Shown piece by piece: positions 18,826 to 28,796 of a stretch of 64,000 nt of DNA (its first letter is position 1; each line of letters begins with the position of its first letter). The notes below the pieces were generated by a model. That model ran no database searches, was not told the DNA's origin, and was given only the letters and a program-made list of their open reading frames with translations. Position numbers and translations under genes: made by a program. Source of the DNA: Hyaloraphidium curvatum (lineage: Eukaryota; Monoblepharomycota; Hyaloraphidiomycetes; Hyaloraphidiales; Hyaloraphidiaceae); contig JAIVFI010000041.1 of the NCBI GenBank assembly GCA_025558095.1, positions 124,001-188,000 of the forward strand, given 5' to 3'.

Positions 18826-21800
18826 TCAGAGATCGTCTTCGCCCTCCCAGGTTCCCGCAGCCTTCCGCTGCGCCACCATCCCCTCGACCCACTTGCCGAT
18901 CCGATCGCCGAACCGTTCCGTGAACCTCATCCGCATCTGCGCAATCTCCATCCCCTTCTTGACGTACAGCCCAGCCATGCGCGGCATCGTGTGCCTGCAG
19001 TCCGGATCCGGGTCGTTGAAGCGATCCGCGTCGGAGGTCGAACAGAGCCCGTACTCGCGCTTGAACCAGTCGTTCATGTCGCGAATGTGGATTGGAGAGC
19101 CCAGGGTGGAGGCAATCACCTTGAGCACCTCTCCGAATCTGATCGGCGGCGTCAGAGAAGCGTCACAAGGCGCGCGCTGAACGTGCCCACCTTTGGCCGA
19201 TTGGCCCGATGTTGTACCGGCGCATCAGGTCCTCCCAGTTCTCGCGGAAGAAGGTCCAGGTCTCGAAGTTGGCTTCGTACGACGACGATGTGATCCAAAT
19301 AAGGGCCCTGAACGTGTCCTGGAGCCGGACTGCGGGGCTGGTGACGAACAGGAGGTTCCGACGGACGAGGAACAGCGGCTTGGCCATGCACATGGCATGC
19401 AGGATGCGCTGCTGCTCCGTCGCAAACGTAGCGTTGTGGAACATGGCCTGCAGCATCTCGTGCTCGCGCTCGTTGCCGCTGAGGGGCAGTTCAGCACACT
19501 GTTTAACAGTTCGTGACTGGAGAACCGCTCACCCTATCATGGCCGAATCGTAGATAACGTCCAGCACGTCGGGCGTCACGGCCGGCTTCGCCAGCTCCTC
19601 CGGAGTGTAGCCAGCGCCGGACTCGACCTCCCATTGCTTGAGCTCCTTCCGCACGGCCACCTCCCCGCTGGCAATGCTGTCAAACAGGTGCTTCGCCCTC
19701 TTGACCGTCCCGTGTTCGCCGATCGCCACGGCGAACCTCAGCAGCATGGTCCGCAGCAGCCTCCTGACGTGCGGATCGCGCCGCTCCTCGTCCCACCCGA
19801 CCTGCTTGATCGCCGGGCGGCACAGGAGCTGGAGCCACTTCTTGACGAGCCCGTAGCTGGGGTGGACCTCGAACGCGCCGTGAAAGAAGGCGCGCTGGAT
19901 CGAAGCGATGGTCACCGACCACACCACGAGGTCCTCCTCGGCCAGGAGTGGGCGGAGCAGCTTGTCGAACAGGATGAGGGTCGACTCGATGTCGTCCGAG
20001 CGGCCGCTAAGCGACATGGAGATGGCGTCCGAAAGCAGGCCCGCGCGGCCGACGGGAGGCAGGAAGAAGGACTTTTCGATCCAGTCGGCAAACACTCGGA
20101 TGTCGCCGGGAGGATCTGAAAGAACGAGTTAGGCAAGATGACACCGAAACACGGTTGCCTCACATTGAACGCGGTAGAAGGCGGTCTGCCTGAAGTTTGC
20201 CTTAACCAGCTTCATGTCACACCCGGCCTGCCAGTCGTTGCAGTGCCCGATTCCCGAAAGCACCATCTCCCGCTCCTTCATCAGCACCGTCTGCGGCTGC
20301 CCGACCGGCACGGGGATCCCGCCCTCCGACGCGTTGGTGTACACCTGGTACGAGAACGGGATCCACCACGTCGTGTTGTCGGCGGGGAGCGACGGGTCCT
20401 GGCAGCAGTGGCTGTGGAAGTAGCGTTCCTGCCTCAGGTGCAAGCTGCCGTCGGGCAGCGGGGTCATAATGACGACGGGGAAGCCCTCCTGCTCCGTCCA
20501 GGTCGACATGGTGCGGCCGACGCCAAAGACGGGGGCGTCGCCGGTGTGGTTGTGCGGCGGGTGCTTCTCGGAATGGTTGTGGTGGTGGAGGTCCAGCTTG
20601 GCCCAGAGGTCCGCCGTGGTAGCGGTCCCGTACGCGTAGGTCGAGAGGTACGAGTGCATGCGGCGGAAGAAGTAGTCCGGGTGGTAGGGGTCGGGCTGCA
20701 CCGGCGAGTAGGAAAGGGGTGCGGGGGAGGCAACGAGGGCATCGGAGCCGGGAAGGACCAACGTCCGCTGGGCCGGCACCCTGTCCTCCGTCGGAGGCGG
20801 CGGGTTCGTAACGTTCTTCCTGGCCTCGTTCACCCAGGCGCGGAGCATCCGGATGAGCGAGCTGCCCTTGGAGTACGTGATCCTGCCATGGCATCAAGGT
20901 AAGCATTATCGAAAGGCCAACTGCCGAGTGGCACCCACGCGTCGAAAGCTTCCTCGATCTCTCCCGGCGTCTTGAGGTTCTTGTTCACCACCGCGTGCGT
21001 CCACCGCCCCGCGTCCTCCCACAGGCTCGACTCCTCCTCGCCGCCGAAGAACTGCTCCTCCATCCGCCAGTTTTCGTTCTCGCTCAGGCCGTACTCCTCC
21101 GCGCCGAGGTTCTCGACGTACTGCGCAAAGCCCTCGTTCAGCCAGAGGTCGTCCCACCTGGAACATGTGGATCAGAAGACGTTCGCAGGGATACGGCATG
21201 CCGAAACCCACCAGCGCATGGTCACCAGATCGCCGGTCCAGAGGTGCGCCAGCTCGTGGGCCACCGTCGCCGCGACGGTCTGCTTGTCCTGCGTCGAGCT
21301 GCGCACGGGGTCGTACAGCAGCGACGTGGAGCGGAACGTGACCAGCCCCCAGTTCTCCATTGCGCCGCTGGCAAAGTCCGGTATGGCGATCAGGTCCAGC
21401 TTGGGCAGCGGGTACGGGATGCGATACAGCCGCGAGTAGAAGGGGAGGCAGGCCATGGCGACGCGGAGGGAGAGGGATGCGGTGTGTGCCTGCCCGGGAG
21501 GGAAGAAGATGGAGATGCGGACCGGCTTTGTGGAGCCTTGCTCGGCGGGGGAATCGTTGCTGCTGTCTACCGGCTCCGGGGCGTAGAGCGGCATGTAGAC
21601 GGTGGAAGAAACGCTTTCAAAAGCCGAAACGACGTAGGCCACGAGGTAGCTCGACATGGCGGGGGTCGAGCCGAACTCGGCCGTCCGCCAGCTGCCCTCG
21701 CGCTCCTTCATGCCCGAAGACCAGGTCGGGGCTCCGCCCTCGCCCTCGCGCAGCAGCGGCATGTTGAAAAGGGTGCGGAAGCGGTGCCGTGTGTGGCTCA

Positions 21801-22734
21801 CGAGCGAGAAGGCGGCCTTGAAGATGGGCTCGTCGAGGCAGGGGAAGGCGCGGCGCGCGTCCGTGGACTCGAACTGCGTGCTGGAGAGCCAGCGCGTCTC
21901 CCCGCGCTCTTCATAGCTGCTCCGGTAGTAGCCGAGCAGGCTTTCTTCCAGCTTGCCGCGGAACGGCAGGCGCAGCGTGTAGCCGCGCCCAGGTACCATG
22001 GTCGCGGGCAGCCCCGGTTCGGGCTTGAACCTTGGCGACGAAAGGCGGAGGAAAAGCTGCTCATTGGTGTGCATCGAGATGTTGAGCGGCACTGGGTGGA
22101 AGGTCTTTGCCGGTGGGCGGCGACCGTGATCGTCGCCCGCAGGACGAGGGTCTGATCCGACGGGCGGGATCAGCGACAGGGAGCTTTCATCCCCCGCGCT
22201 CTCGGTCCGGTTCCGCTCCGCGATCTCGGCCGCACCGAGCTCCATGTCCGCATAGTTGAGCACCAGGAAATCTGTCTCGTTGTCGACGTGGAAGTCCATC
22301 TCGACCACGCCGCGGAACGAGAACTCGTCCTCCGGCCCGTCGAGCGGATCCTGCCCCGCCCGCCCGCGATCTGCCGCATCGCGCCACTCGAGTTCCGTGA
22401 CGAGCTCGATCCGGTACCAGTCCGGCCGCACGTGCGGCGGCAGGCGGAAGTTGTCCCACGCGGCGTCGGCGGGCGCGCCGACCAGCGGGAAGCTGTAGGG
22501 CGGCGCGCCGGGCAGGTCGGGCGGCGAGACGGAGCCCGCCGAATGCAGCTGTCCGCGGCCGAGCAGCCACACCGCCGCGGGCAGCGCCGGCCGAAGGAAC
22601 GCCCCCGCGAGCAGCAGCGGCGGAAGCCATCTCCACGCCGCCGCGCGCCGCCGCGGCCCCGTGTCCGCCGCATCGGCACGCTTTTTAATTGAATGGAGGA
22701 GCCCCCGCTCGAGCGCATCCGGCGCGGACGCCAT
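18826..22734 (-). CDS. M1-family membrane aminopeptidase
   Basis: Six exons: 21212-22734, 20939-21157, 20164-20882, 19533-20115, 19191-19478 and 18826-19138 (3645 nt, 1214 aa); introns are 48-56 nt. It is a zinc aminopeptidase cleaving N-terminal residues from peptides. GAMENWG binds the substrate amino end. The zinc site is H492-E493-L-A-H496 with E515 in LWLNEGF, at the family spacing of 18 residues. The second and third exons carry the following blocks (EIEEAFDA, then ITYSKGSSLIRML). The C-terminal ERAP1-C-like helical domain is present (FYRVQYPPGDI and after). One signal anchor (residues 34-59) near the N-terminus after basic residues gives a type II protein with the catalytic domain outside or in the lumen, as in aminopeptidase N. 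At 1214 aa it is longer than the usual 900-1000; an insert rich in Pro/His lies at about residues 595-690. Confidence 0.9.
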
Positions 22735-22973
22735 CGCCAGTCGAGGGAGCAGGATGCCGATTTCGGGGACCCACGAGCCGCGGGTGATCCTACGCTACCC
22801 GAACCGCAATCGTCATCCACGCCCCGAGCGTCCACCATCAGGCCTTTCCATCACTTCCTGCTATCTGTGGCAGACACCGCAAGCAATCGGAGGCTATGTC
22901 GCATTGGATGCTCTGGTTTGGCATGTTCTACATTCTGTAAACGGAAATGTGAAGGGCGGGGGGCTCGCGACGC

Positions 22974-24409
22974 TCAGACCGTTGCGGGGCAAAAGCTCTC
23001 CATCGTCAAGCCCACGTTGAGGGCCCGCATGATGCTCCACAAAGCCACGGCCACCGTCAAGGCCGTTACCCACATCGTCCTGATCGTGCTAAAGGAAACG
23101 ACGAATCCAAAGAACCGGGAGCGGTAGTGCGCAATGTCCAGGAAGGTCGACACGGCGCGGTCGTGCAGAGCGAGTTCGTCGGCCAGAGGGCCCGCGCCGA
23201 CCCAGAGGGAGAGCGCACGGAGCTCCCGTTGTGCGTCGCGGTAGACCAATGCAATAGAATCAAGGAGGGCATTTCGGGCGGCAAGGTTGACGGCGTTCAA
23301 GGTGAAATAGTACGCGGCGTGGGCAAAAAGGGCAAGCTGCCACACAGCAATGCACCGCCCGACGGCCTAGGATTATGATAAGTTAATGGTTGAAAGCCCT
23401 GTCTTCCTCCACGAGTCCACGAGCACCTACCACGTATGTTATCATGGAAAAGACCATCACTGGCACCAGGATGAAGCCGTAAAGGCGGGACACGACAACG
23501 GAATCCTGCTGGCTTCTCGTACGGCACATGGCAGCGAAGCGGTAGTAGAGCCGCACGTACAGCCACGAGCGGAGCCGCGGTGGCGGATCTTCGTTGTCGG
23601 CAGCGGCACGGAAGCGCCCTAGAAGGTCGCTCATGGCCAGGCCCACAGCGCGGCATTGAAGCCGGCGCTCCAACATTGTGTACGCAACGTTGATGATAAA
23701 CACGGGTCTTCCGGATGCCAAACAGGTGTAATCGCTCCAAGCAATATGCCGTACCAAGACGACCAAATCACTCTTGTATAGGTGACCAGCGGTGTGTAGT
23801 CCAGTGCCACGAAAACGAGGAGCGTCAAGGGGATGTAGATGACCACATCGAGGAGTGAAAGCCATCCCGCCGCGTTCTGCACAGAACCGCAGCAGGCTCT
23901 GCACGGACAGGCTTTGTCCCCCGCCACGTGGTCCACGAGACTTGCACCCGAGCCTTTCGAGGAGTCGGCAGAAGTTGATCGAACGAGCCGTAGCCAGCGG
24001 CAGAGAGCTCCTGCAGCGCAGGACTCGAGGGAACCGTTGAGCAAGAAACTCGAACCCCACCATAGCTCGCTGGCAAAGTAGATAACCACGTTCCCTGGGA
24101 ACCGGCGAAGGGTACAATGGTCGCGAGAAGGGCAACGGCCACGGCTCCGCAGATTGCAAGCGCGGTGGCATAGAACCGTCCCGGAAACAAGGCGTGTACT
24201 TTCAGAGAGAGCCAAACAGCAACTCGCTCCGCGCCAGCTAGATCGCGCAGCACGCCGTCGGGTGTCAGCGGGTCCTCCGAGCGCGCTCCATCTTCCGGTG
24301 AGTCCGGCCCGGGCTCGTCCCCGAACGACGGAAGCACCTCGCTAGCAGGGGCGGGAAACAAGGCAAGCCATGCCTTGGCGTGGAAATCGGCATCTGTATC
24401 CTCAGCCAT
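22974..24409 (-). CDS. Multi-pass membrane protein, possible gustatory-receptor-like (GRL) protein
   Basis: Tentative exons: 24061-24409, 23724-24010, 23431-23667 and 22974-23366 (1266 nt, 421 aa). The last intron (64 nt, GTAGGT...CCTAG) is firm. The first (50 nt) is good, and the second is weaker, ending in GAG. After a 60-residue acidic N-terminus I count six or seven hydrophobic helices. Examples are FYATALAICGAVAVALLATI, LLDVVIYIPLTLLVFVALDY, LYGFILVPVMVFSMITYV and, last, TMWVTALTVAVALWSIM. Size, a cytosolic N-terminus and a conserved-looking end (helix RSRFFGFVVSFS before the final membrane segment) recall gustatory-receptor-like proteins reported from chytrids and plants (DUF3537). I have no alignment, so this is a suggestion; it could be any polytopic protein. 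It is divergent from the F-box gene at 24516. Confidence 0.5.
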
Positions 24410-24515
24410 GTGCAGAGATGGAACCAAGATGGAACGCGCCTTGATGGAAGCTCCATCAATGGAAGCTCGTTCTGCTCCGATCTCCAGACCAGAAGCTGCG
24501 AACCAATACGGTGCC
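24410..24515. promoter_or_regulatory. 106-bp divergent promoter with perfect inverted repeat
   Basis: Between the two start codons lies TTGATGGA-AGC-TCCATCAA (24441-24459), an 8-bp perfect inverted repeat with a 3-bp centre. It sits within a run of four ATGGAA hexamers (24418-24466). It could be a dimer binding site serving both genes; no direct evidence. Confidence 0.4.
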
Positions 24516-25688
24516 ATGGAGGCCTCATTCGTCGAGTCTTGCCAGGAGGCTTGTCCCCGAAGAACGGCGCAGGACGCAGAGGGCGGAGAACCGGGAGATG
24601 CAGACTTGCGCCCGAGGCTGCCGCCGGAGCTCCTCGGAGCCGTCATGGAGCGCCTTGCGACGAGCGGGCGCAAGCGTACCCTGCTGCGCTTCATTCTGGC
24701 CAGCCGGCAATGTCAGGAGCTCGGCCTGCCCTCGCTCCTCCGGCAACTTGACCTTTCGGGCTGGGACGCAGCCTGGCTCATCGCCTTCTCGCGGGACGGC
24801 CTCGGCGCAAACAAATTCCGCCACATCAGGAGCCTGAAGGCCATGCTGGTGGACGAGGACGACTTCCTTTCCCTGCAGGAGACCCTCGAGTGGGGCAGCT
24901 CGTTCCTCGTCCTCTTGCGGCGCGTTTCCGCGACGCTTGCGAATCTGCACCTCGCTATCGTCAGCTCGGCCGTTGCGGCGCGCGCATGGGAGGCAGTGAG
25001 ATCGTTCGGAGCCCTGCGGACGCTGAACCTGGAGCTCCAGGGCCGTCCTCCGACAGAGCTCTCGAAAGGGCAGCTACCAAAGGACCTGAAGTCGCTCACC
25101 TTGATCAGTCGCGATGCCGAAGACGCGTTTGGTGCCCTGAGAATGATCCAAAAGAGCCACGAGTCTTTCGTGGATCTCCATCTGGCAGTCGCCCCTCTTG
25201 CCGCCGTCAACCTGATCGCTTCGGTGGTGCCCAAGATCAGGAGCGCCTCTGTCTTTTCGCACGAGGTCGAACTGCTCTCGAGGTACCCGGATTTTGCGCC
25301 GCACCAGTTGGCGGTCTCGTGTTCGGCCGAAGAGGATGGCTGGCTGCTCTTCAGATCCCTCTCCCGGATCCGCGGACTGCAGGACCTGTCGATCTGGTTC
25401 GCCTACCCGAACCTGCTGTCCGGGGCCGGCGACCTCGACATCCCCTTGCAGAAGCTCTCGTTCGAGTACCTGCGGGCACCGGCCGACGCGGACCTGGAGC
25501 AGGTGGAGCTGATCGCAGCCGGCCTGCGGGCCGTGGCCGCGCACGCGATCGTCGTGCGCGTCGGGATCAACTACGGCCGCGAGCCGATCGGGCGGGACTT
25601 TTGGAGGTCGCAGCCGCGGGTGCGGTACATCGAAGCGGACCGGCCGCACGTCTGGTGGATTCCGCCGGGGTCGCCGTTCACGAGATGA
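24516..25688 (+). CDS. F-box protein with LRR-like repeats
   Basis: Intronless, 390 aa. I start at the ATG at 24516; the frame is open further left, but that part would overlap the promoter of the divergent gene. Residues about 32-75 fit an F-box (LPPELLGAVMERLATSG, then LLRFILASRQC). The rest alternates leucine-rich strands and helices (LRTLNLELQG, LKSLTLISRD, LQDLSIWFAYP, LQKLSFEYLRAP), which suggests a degenerate LRR or TPR-free solenoid for substrate binding. There is no signal peptide. Its likely role is an SCF substrate adaptor, by family knowledge. Its stop lies 45 bp from the convergent SnoaL-like gene. Confidence 0.68.
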   Translation: MEASFVESCQEACPRRTAQDAEGGEPGDADLRPRLPPELLGAVMERLATSGRKRTLLRFILASRQCQELGLPSLLRQLDLSGWDAAWLIAFSRDGLGANKFRHIRSLKAMLVDEDDFLSLQETLEWGSSFLVLLRRVSATLANLHLAIVSSAVAARAWEAVRSFGALRTLNLELQGRPPTELSKGQLPKDLKSLTLISRDAEDAFGALRMIQKSHESFVDLHLAVAPLAAVNLIASVVPKIRSASVFSHEVELLSRYPDFAPHQLAVSCSAEEDGWLLFRSLSRIRGLQDLSIWFAYPNLLSGAGDLDIPLQKLSFEYLRAPADADLEQVELIAAGLRAVAAHAIVVRVGINYGREPIGRDFWRSQPRVRYIEADRPHVWWIPPGSPFTR

Positions 25689-25733
25689 TGTCGCCCTGGA
25701 TTCACCAAAACAGCGCCCGTGCCCCGCGCGCCC

Positions 25734-26154
25734 TCACGCCCTTCCCGACACGATGTGCGAGATCTTCCCGTCCGCGTCGAAGCTGACCTCCGACTTGACC
25801 TTAACGGGAACCATCATCCATTTCACCTTGCCCGTCAGGACCACTTGCCCGCCGACCTCCTCCAGCTTCGCGTCCTGCCAAGGCCCGGACGGCGGGACGG
25901 TCGTGAGGTACTCTGCCGTCCGTCAGCGGGGAAGATGATCCGGCGGTCGTCAATCCCACTTTGGAACTCGTCCCTTCCGCGGAAGACGCCGTCCTTGGCG
26001 GACTCGAAAACGATGGCGTCGGACACGAGGCTCATGCACGCCACGGCGTCGTTGCTCGCCCGGCTATCGAAGTAGGCCTTGGCGATTTCCACTGGAAAGC
26101 GGGTTAAGGGCGGTTTCGTTGGTGGGGACGTTGCAGCGGACCTCGAGAGGTCAT
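25734..26154 (-). CDS. SnoaL-like (NTF2-fold) small protein
   Basis: Three exons, 26142-26154, 25960-26091 and 25734-25912 (324 nt, 107 aa). The introns are 50 nt (CTTAAC branch point, TTTCCAG acceptor) and 47 nt. The first exon encodes only MTSR plus one base. The protein is a single cone-shaped SnoaL-like domain. An early helix reads VEIAKAYFDSRASNDAVACM, then SDAIVFESAKDGVFRGRDEF, then paired strands with VVLTGKVKWMMVPVKVKSEV and the end DGKISHIVSGRA. Such proteins are small isomerases, hydratases or binding proteins of unknown substrate. The gene is divergent from the esterase at 26383 (228-bp shared promoter), so co-expression is possible. Confidence 0.8.
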
Positions 26155-26382
26155 TGTTGATGCGGTGACGTGGCACCGTGCGGGGAGAAGATCCCGAAGC
26201 TCGCGGGCACGATTGGCGAGGGACGGTTTCGACGGCACGAGTAAGAGGAATAGAGGTGTTTGGCGGCTCGATAGCCGCCGCCTAGGAGTAGCCGATGTAG
26301 AGGCCCGCGAAGTGTTTGAATGGGGGGCTGCAACCGAACTTGCCACACTCGGCTCCGCTCATCCGTCTCCCGTCTTCTCCCA

Positions 26383-27369
26383 ATGGCCGATACTCGGCGC
26401 GATGGGGCCGAGGCGGCCGCCGATTACGACGAGGAGCTCTTCCAGGCCACATCTCCCACGTTTTTCGCGTGGACGCCCGTCAACTACTTCACGCTCAAGC
26501 TCCGCGCGCTGATGGCCTACTTCAAGGGCCCTGCACCGGGAGCGCCGCCGGGCGTGACCACCAAGGCGATCAAGGAGGACGGCGCGGACATGCTGCTTCA
26601 CTTGCCCGAGAAGCCGTCGACGCCGAATCCTTCGCCCTGCATCGTGCACATCCATGGCGGCGGAGCGCTCACCGGCTCGCCCGAATCCTTTGCCGGCGCC
26701 GCCGGGGCCTATGCGCGCACCCTCGGCGTGCCCGTCTTTGCCTTCCGCTACCGCCTTTCCCAAAGCCACCCCTTCCCGGCGGCCCTGGACGACTGCGAAG
26801 CCGATTGGGACTACCTGATTGCCAATGCGGCCAAGTACAACGTCGACCCCGCCAGGATCGCCATCGTGGGCGACTCTGCGGGCGGCCTGTTCGCCGCCTC
26901 CCTGTGCCTGCGCCTCCGGGACCGCGGCAAGCGCCTGCCCCACGCCGTCCTGTACAACTACGCCATGCTCGACGACCGCACCGCCGCACGGGAGGACATG
27001 AAACGGGCCAAGCACCCGTACTGGAGCCACGCGTCCAACGTCTATGCCTGGGAGACCTACCTGAGACAGGCCCCCGGCCTCGCGAGCGTGCCGAAATACT
27101 CGGTGCCATCGCGTGAGGCGGATCTCCGCGGCATGCCTCGGTGCTGGATCGGCGTTGGCGCCGCCGACATCTTTGCCGACGAGGATGTCGAGTTTGCGCG
27201 CCGTCTCAGGGAACAGGGCGTCGAGGTGGAGCTGGAGGTGGTGCCCAAGGCTTTCCACCTGTTCGACGCCGCGAGGCATCCCGTGGCGAAGCGCTACAAC
27301 GGCATGAAGTATGATTACCTGACGCGGATGCTGGGCCTGCCCGCGGGGAAGGGGAAGTCGAAGCTGTAG
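26383..27369 (+). CDS. Alpha/beta hydrolase fold-3 (HSL-type) esterase
   Basis: Intronless, 328 aa. It hydrolyses carboxylic esters. The oxyanion block is HIHGGGALTG (HGGG at 91-94), the nucleophile Ser165 sits in GDSAGG, the acid is probably Asp in GVGAADIFADED, and the His lies in AFHLFD. This is the hormone-sensitive-lipase layout (Abhydrolase_3). The frame extends upstream to an ATG at 26320, but the later ATG gives normal spacing and a cleaner N-terminus. There is no signal peptide, so it is probably cytosolic. Its 3' end lies 30 bp from that of a second esterase of the same family on the other strand. Confidence 0.9.
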   Translation: MADTRRDGAEAAADYDEELFQATSPTFFAWTPVNYFTLKLRALMAYFKGPAPGAPPGVTTKAIKEDGADMLLHLPEKPSTPNPSPCIVHIHGGGALTGSPESFAGAAGAYARTLGVPVFAFRYRLSQSHPFPAALDDCEADWDYLIANAAKYNVDPARIAIVGDSAGGLFAASLCLRLRDRGKRLPHAVLYNYAMLDDRTAAREDMKRAKHPYWSHASNVYAWETYLRQAPGLASVPKYSVPSREADLRGMPRCWIGVGAADIFADEDVEFARRLREQGVEVELEVVPKAFHLFDAARHPVAKRYNGMKYDYLTRMLGLPAGKGKSKL

Positions 27370-27399
27370 GGCGAGTGAAGGATGGAACGGCATTGGAAT

Positions 27400-28796
27400 T
27401 CAAGCGAGTATGTTTGCGTACATCTGCGCCGCCTCTTCTCCTCCCACCACCTCCGCAAACAGCCCCTGCTTCTTCGCCGCATCCACGTAGCCCCTGATCC
27501 GGTCCTGCAGCTGCTCCCCCGACAGCTCCGTTCTCTTCCCCGTCAGCGGATCGCACGAAAAGTAGCCCCCGACGATCTTTCCCGGGTCCGACGTTGCGGC
27601 CCGGACGAACCGCGCCATCGAGGCGATCGACTCCCGGAACATGGTCTCCGGCCCCGCCAGCAGATGCGGATCATGCGGCATCTCCTCCCATATCTCGAGG
27701 ATGCAGCGGTCCCCGGCCGCGTTGCGCCGCAGCGCCAGCGCCCCGTCCTCGGCGAGCAACGTGTCGTGGCCGCCCGTGAGGACCCAGCTGGGGCACAGGC
27801 CCGGCTTGCGGTCCACGACGGGGGTGAAGTAGGGGGAGGAGGCGATCTGGGGATCGAAAGGGTAGGCGGTGCCGGCGTACGAGGTGGTTGAATCCCGGCA
27901 GGCTTTGTGCGTGAGGCAGCAGAGCGAGAAGGGCGAGGCGGGATCGAGGGAGCCGAGGAGCAGCGTGGGGGAATTCAATGACATGTCGACATCTAGGAGA
28001 GTTGGTGAGCTGGGACATTCGGGATGAGGCACGTACACCTACAGGGCGTGAGCGGGGCCAGGCCGGCCGGCATGGGCCACTTCATCTCCTTCCCGAAATC
28101 GCGAACGACCATGGCCGCAGCGAAACATAATCCCGCTCCAGCGGAATCACCCGTGAGCACGATCCGTGAGGCGGGCCATCCTTGCGAGACGGCGTAAAGG
28201 ATCGATGAGACAGCGTCCAAAACGGCCAGGGGGAACGGGTTCTCGGGCGCGAGGGCATAGTCCACGCTCATGACCGGGATCCCGTGGTCCTTGACGATTC
28301 TGTAAGGATATGCGCGCGAGCCTTGGGGGCTGCCGACGATGTAGCCGCCTGTCGATGCCCGGTAAGCCAAGGGAGACACTAGCGGCCGAGGAGAGTGCTC
28401 ACCGCCGTGGAACATGATAATCATCGGGCCTTCCTTATCCGGCCCTCCTTCCGGCGTGATCCATTCGGCCTCGAGCGGGGTCAACGCCCCCTTCCTCCCC
28501 AGCGACCCCGCCCAGAGCGCGTCCGGCACCCTCCTCGGATCGAGCCGCGGCACCGCGAACCTCTCCCCCACAACCACCCCCTCCGGCGGCGGCAGCACGT
28601 TCTCCTTCAGCGCGATCCTGATCGGCGGTATGTCCGCGTCGCGGAGCAGCGCCCTCAGCCCCGCCGCCATGGCGACCATCGCCGCGCCGTCCGCGGACCA
28701 CGACGCGGGCGGGGGGAACGTCCCCGCGTACGTCTCGAAGGGGGTGCCGATGCGGGAGCCGGGGGTCGCGGTGCCGAGGGCGGCTTCGATGCCCAT
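27400..28796 (-). CDS. Second HSL-type esterase, three exons
   Basis: Exons 28403-28796, 28043-28348 and 27400-27992 (1293 nt, 430 aa); introns are 54 and 50 nt. Splicing of intron 1 creates the oxyanion motif MFHGGGYIVG. The nucleophile is Ser in LTGDSAGAG, the acid lies in VLTGGHDTLLAED, and the catalytic His in MPHDPH. About 100 residues precede the catalytic core, typical of the longer fungal members. The family is the same as the convergent gene at 26383, but intron content and sequence differ strongly, so the duplication is old or the two came together by chance. There is no secretion signal. Confidence 0.88.
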
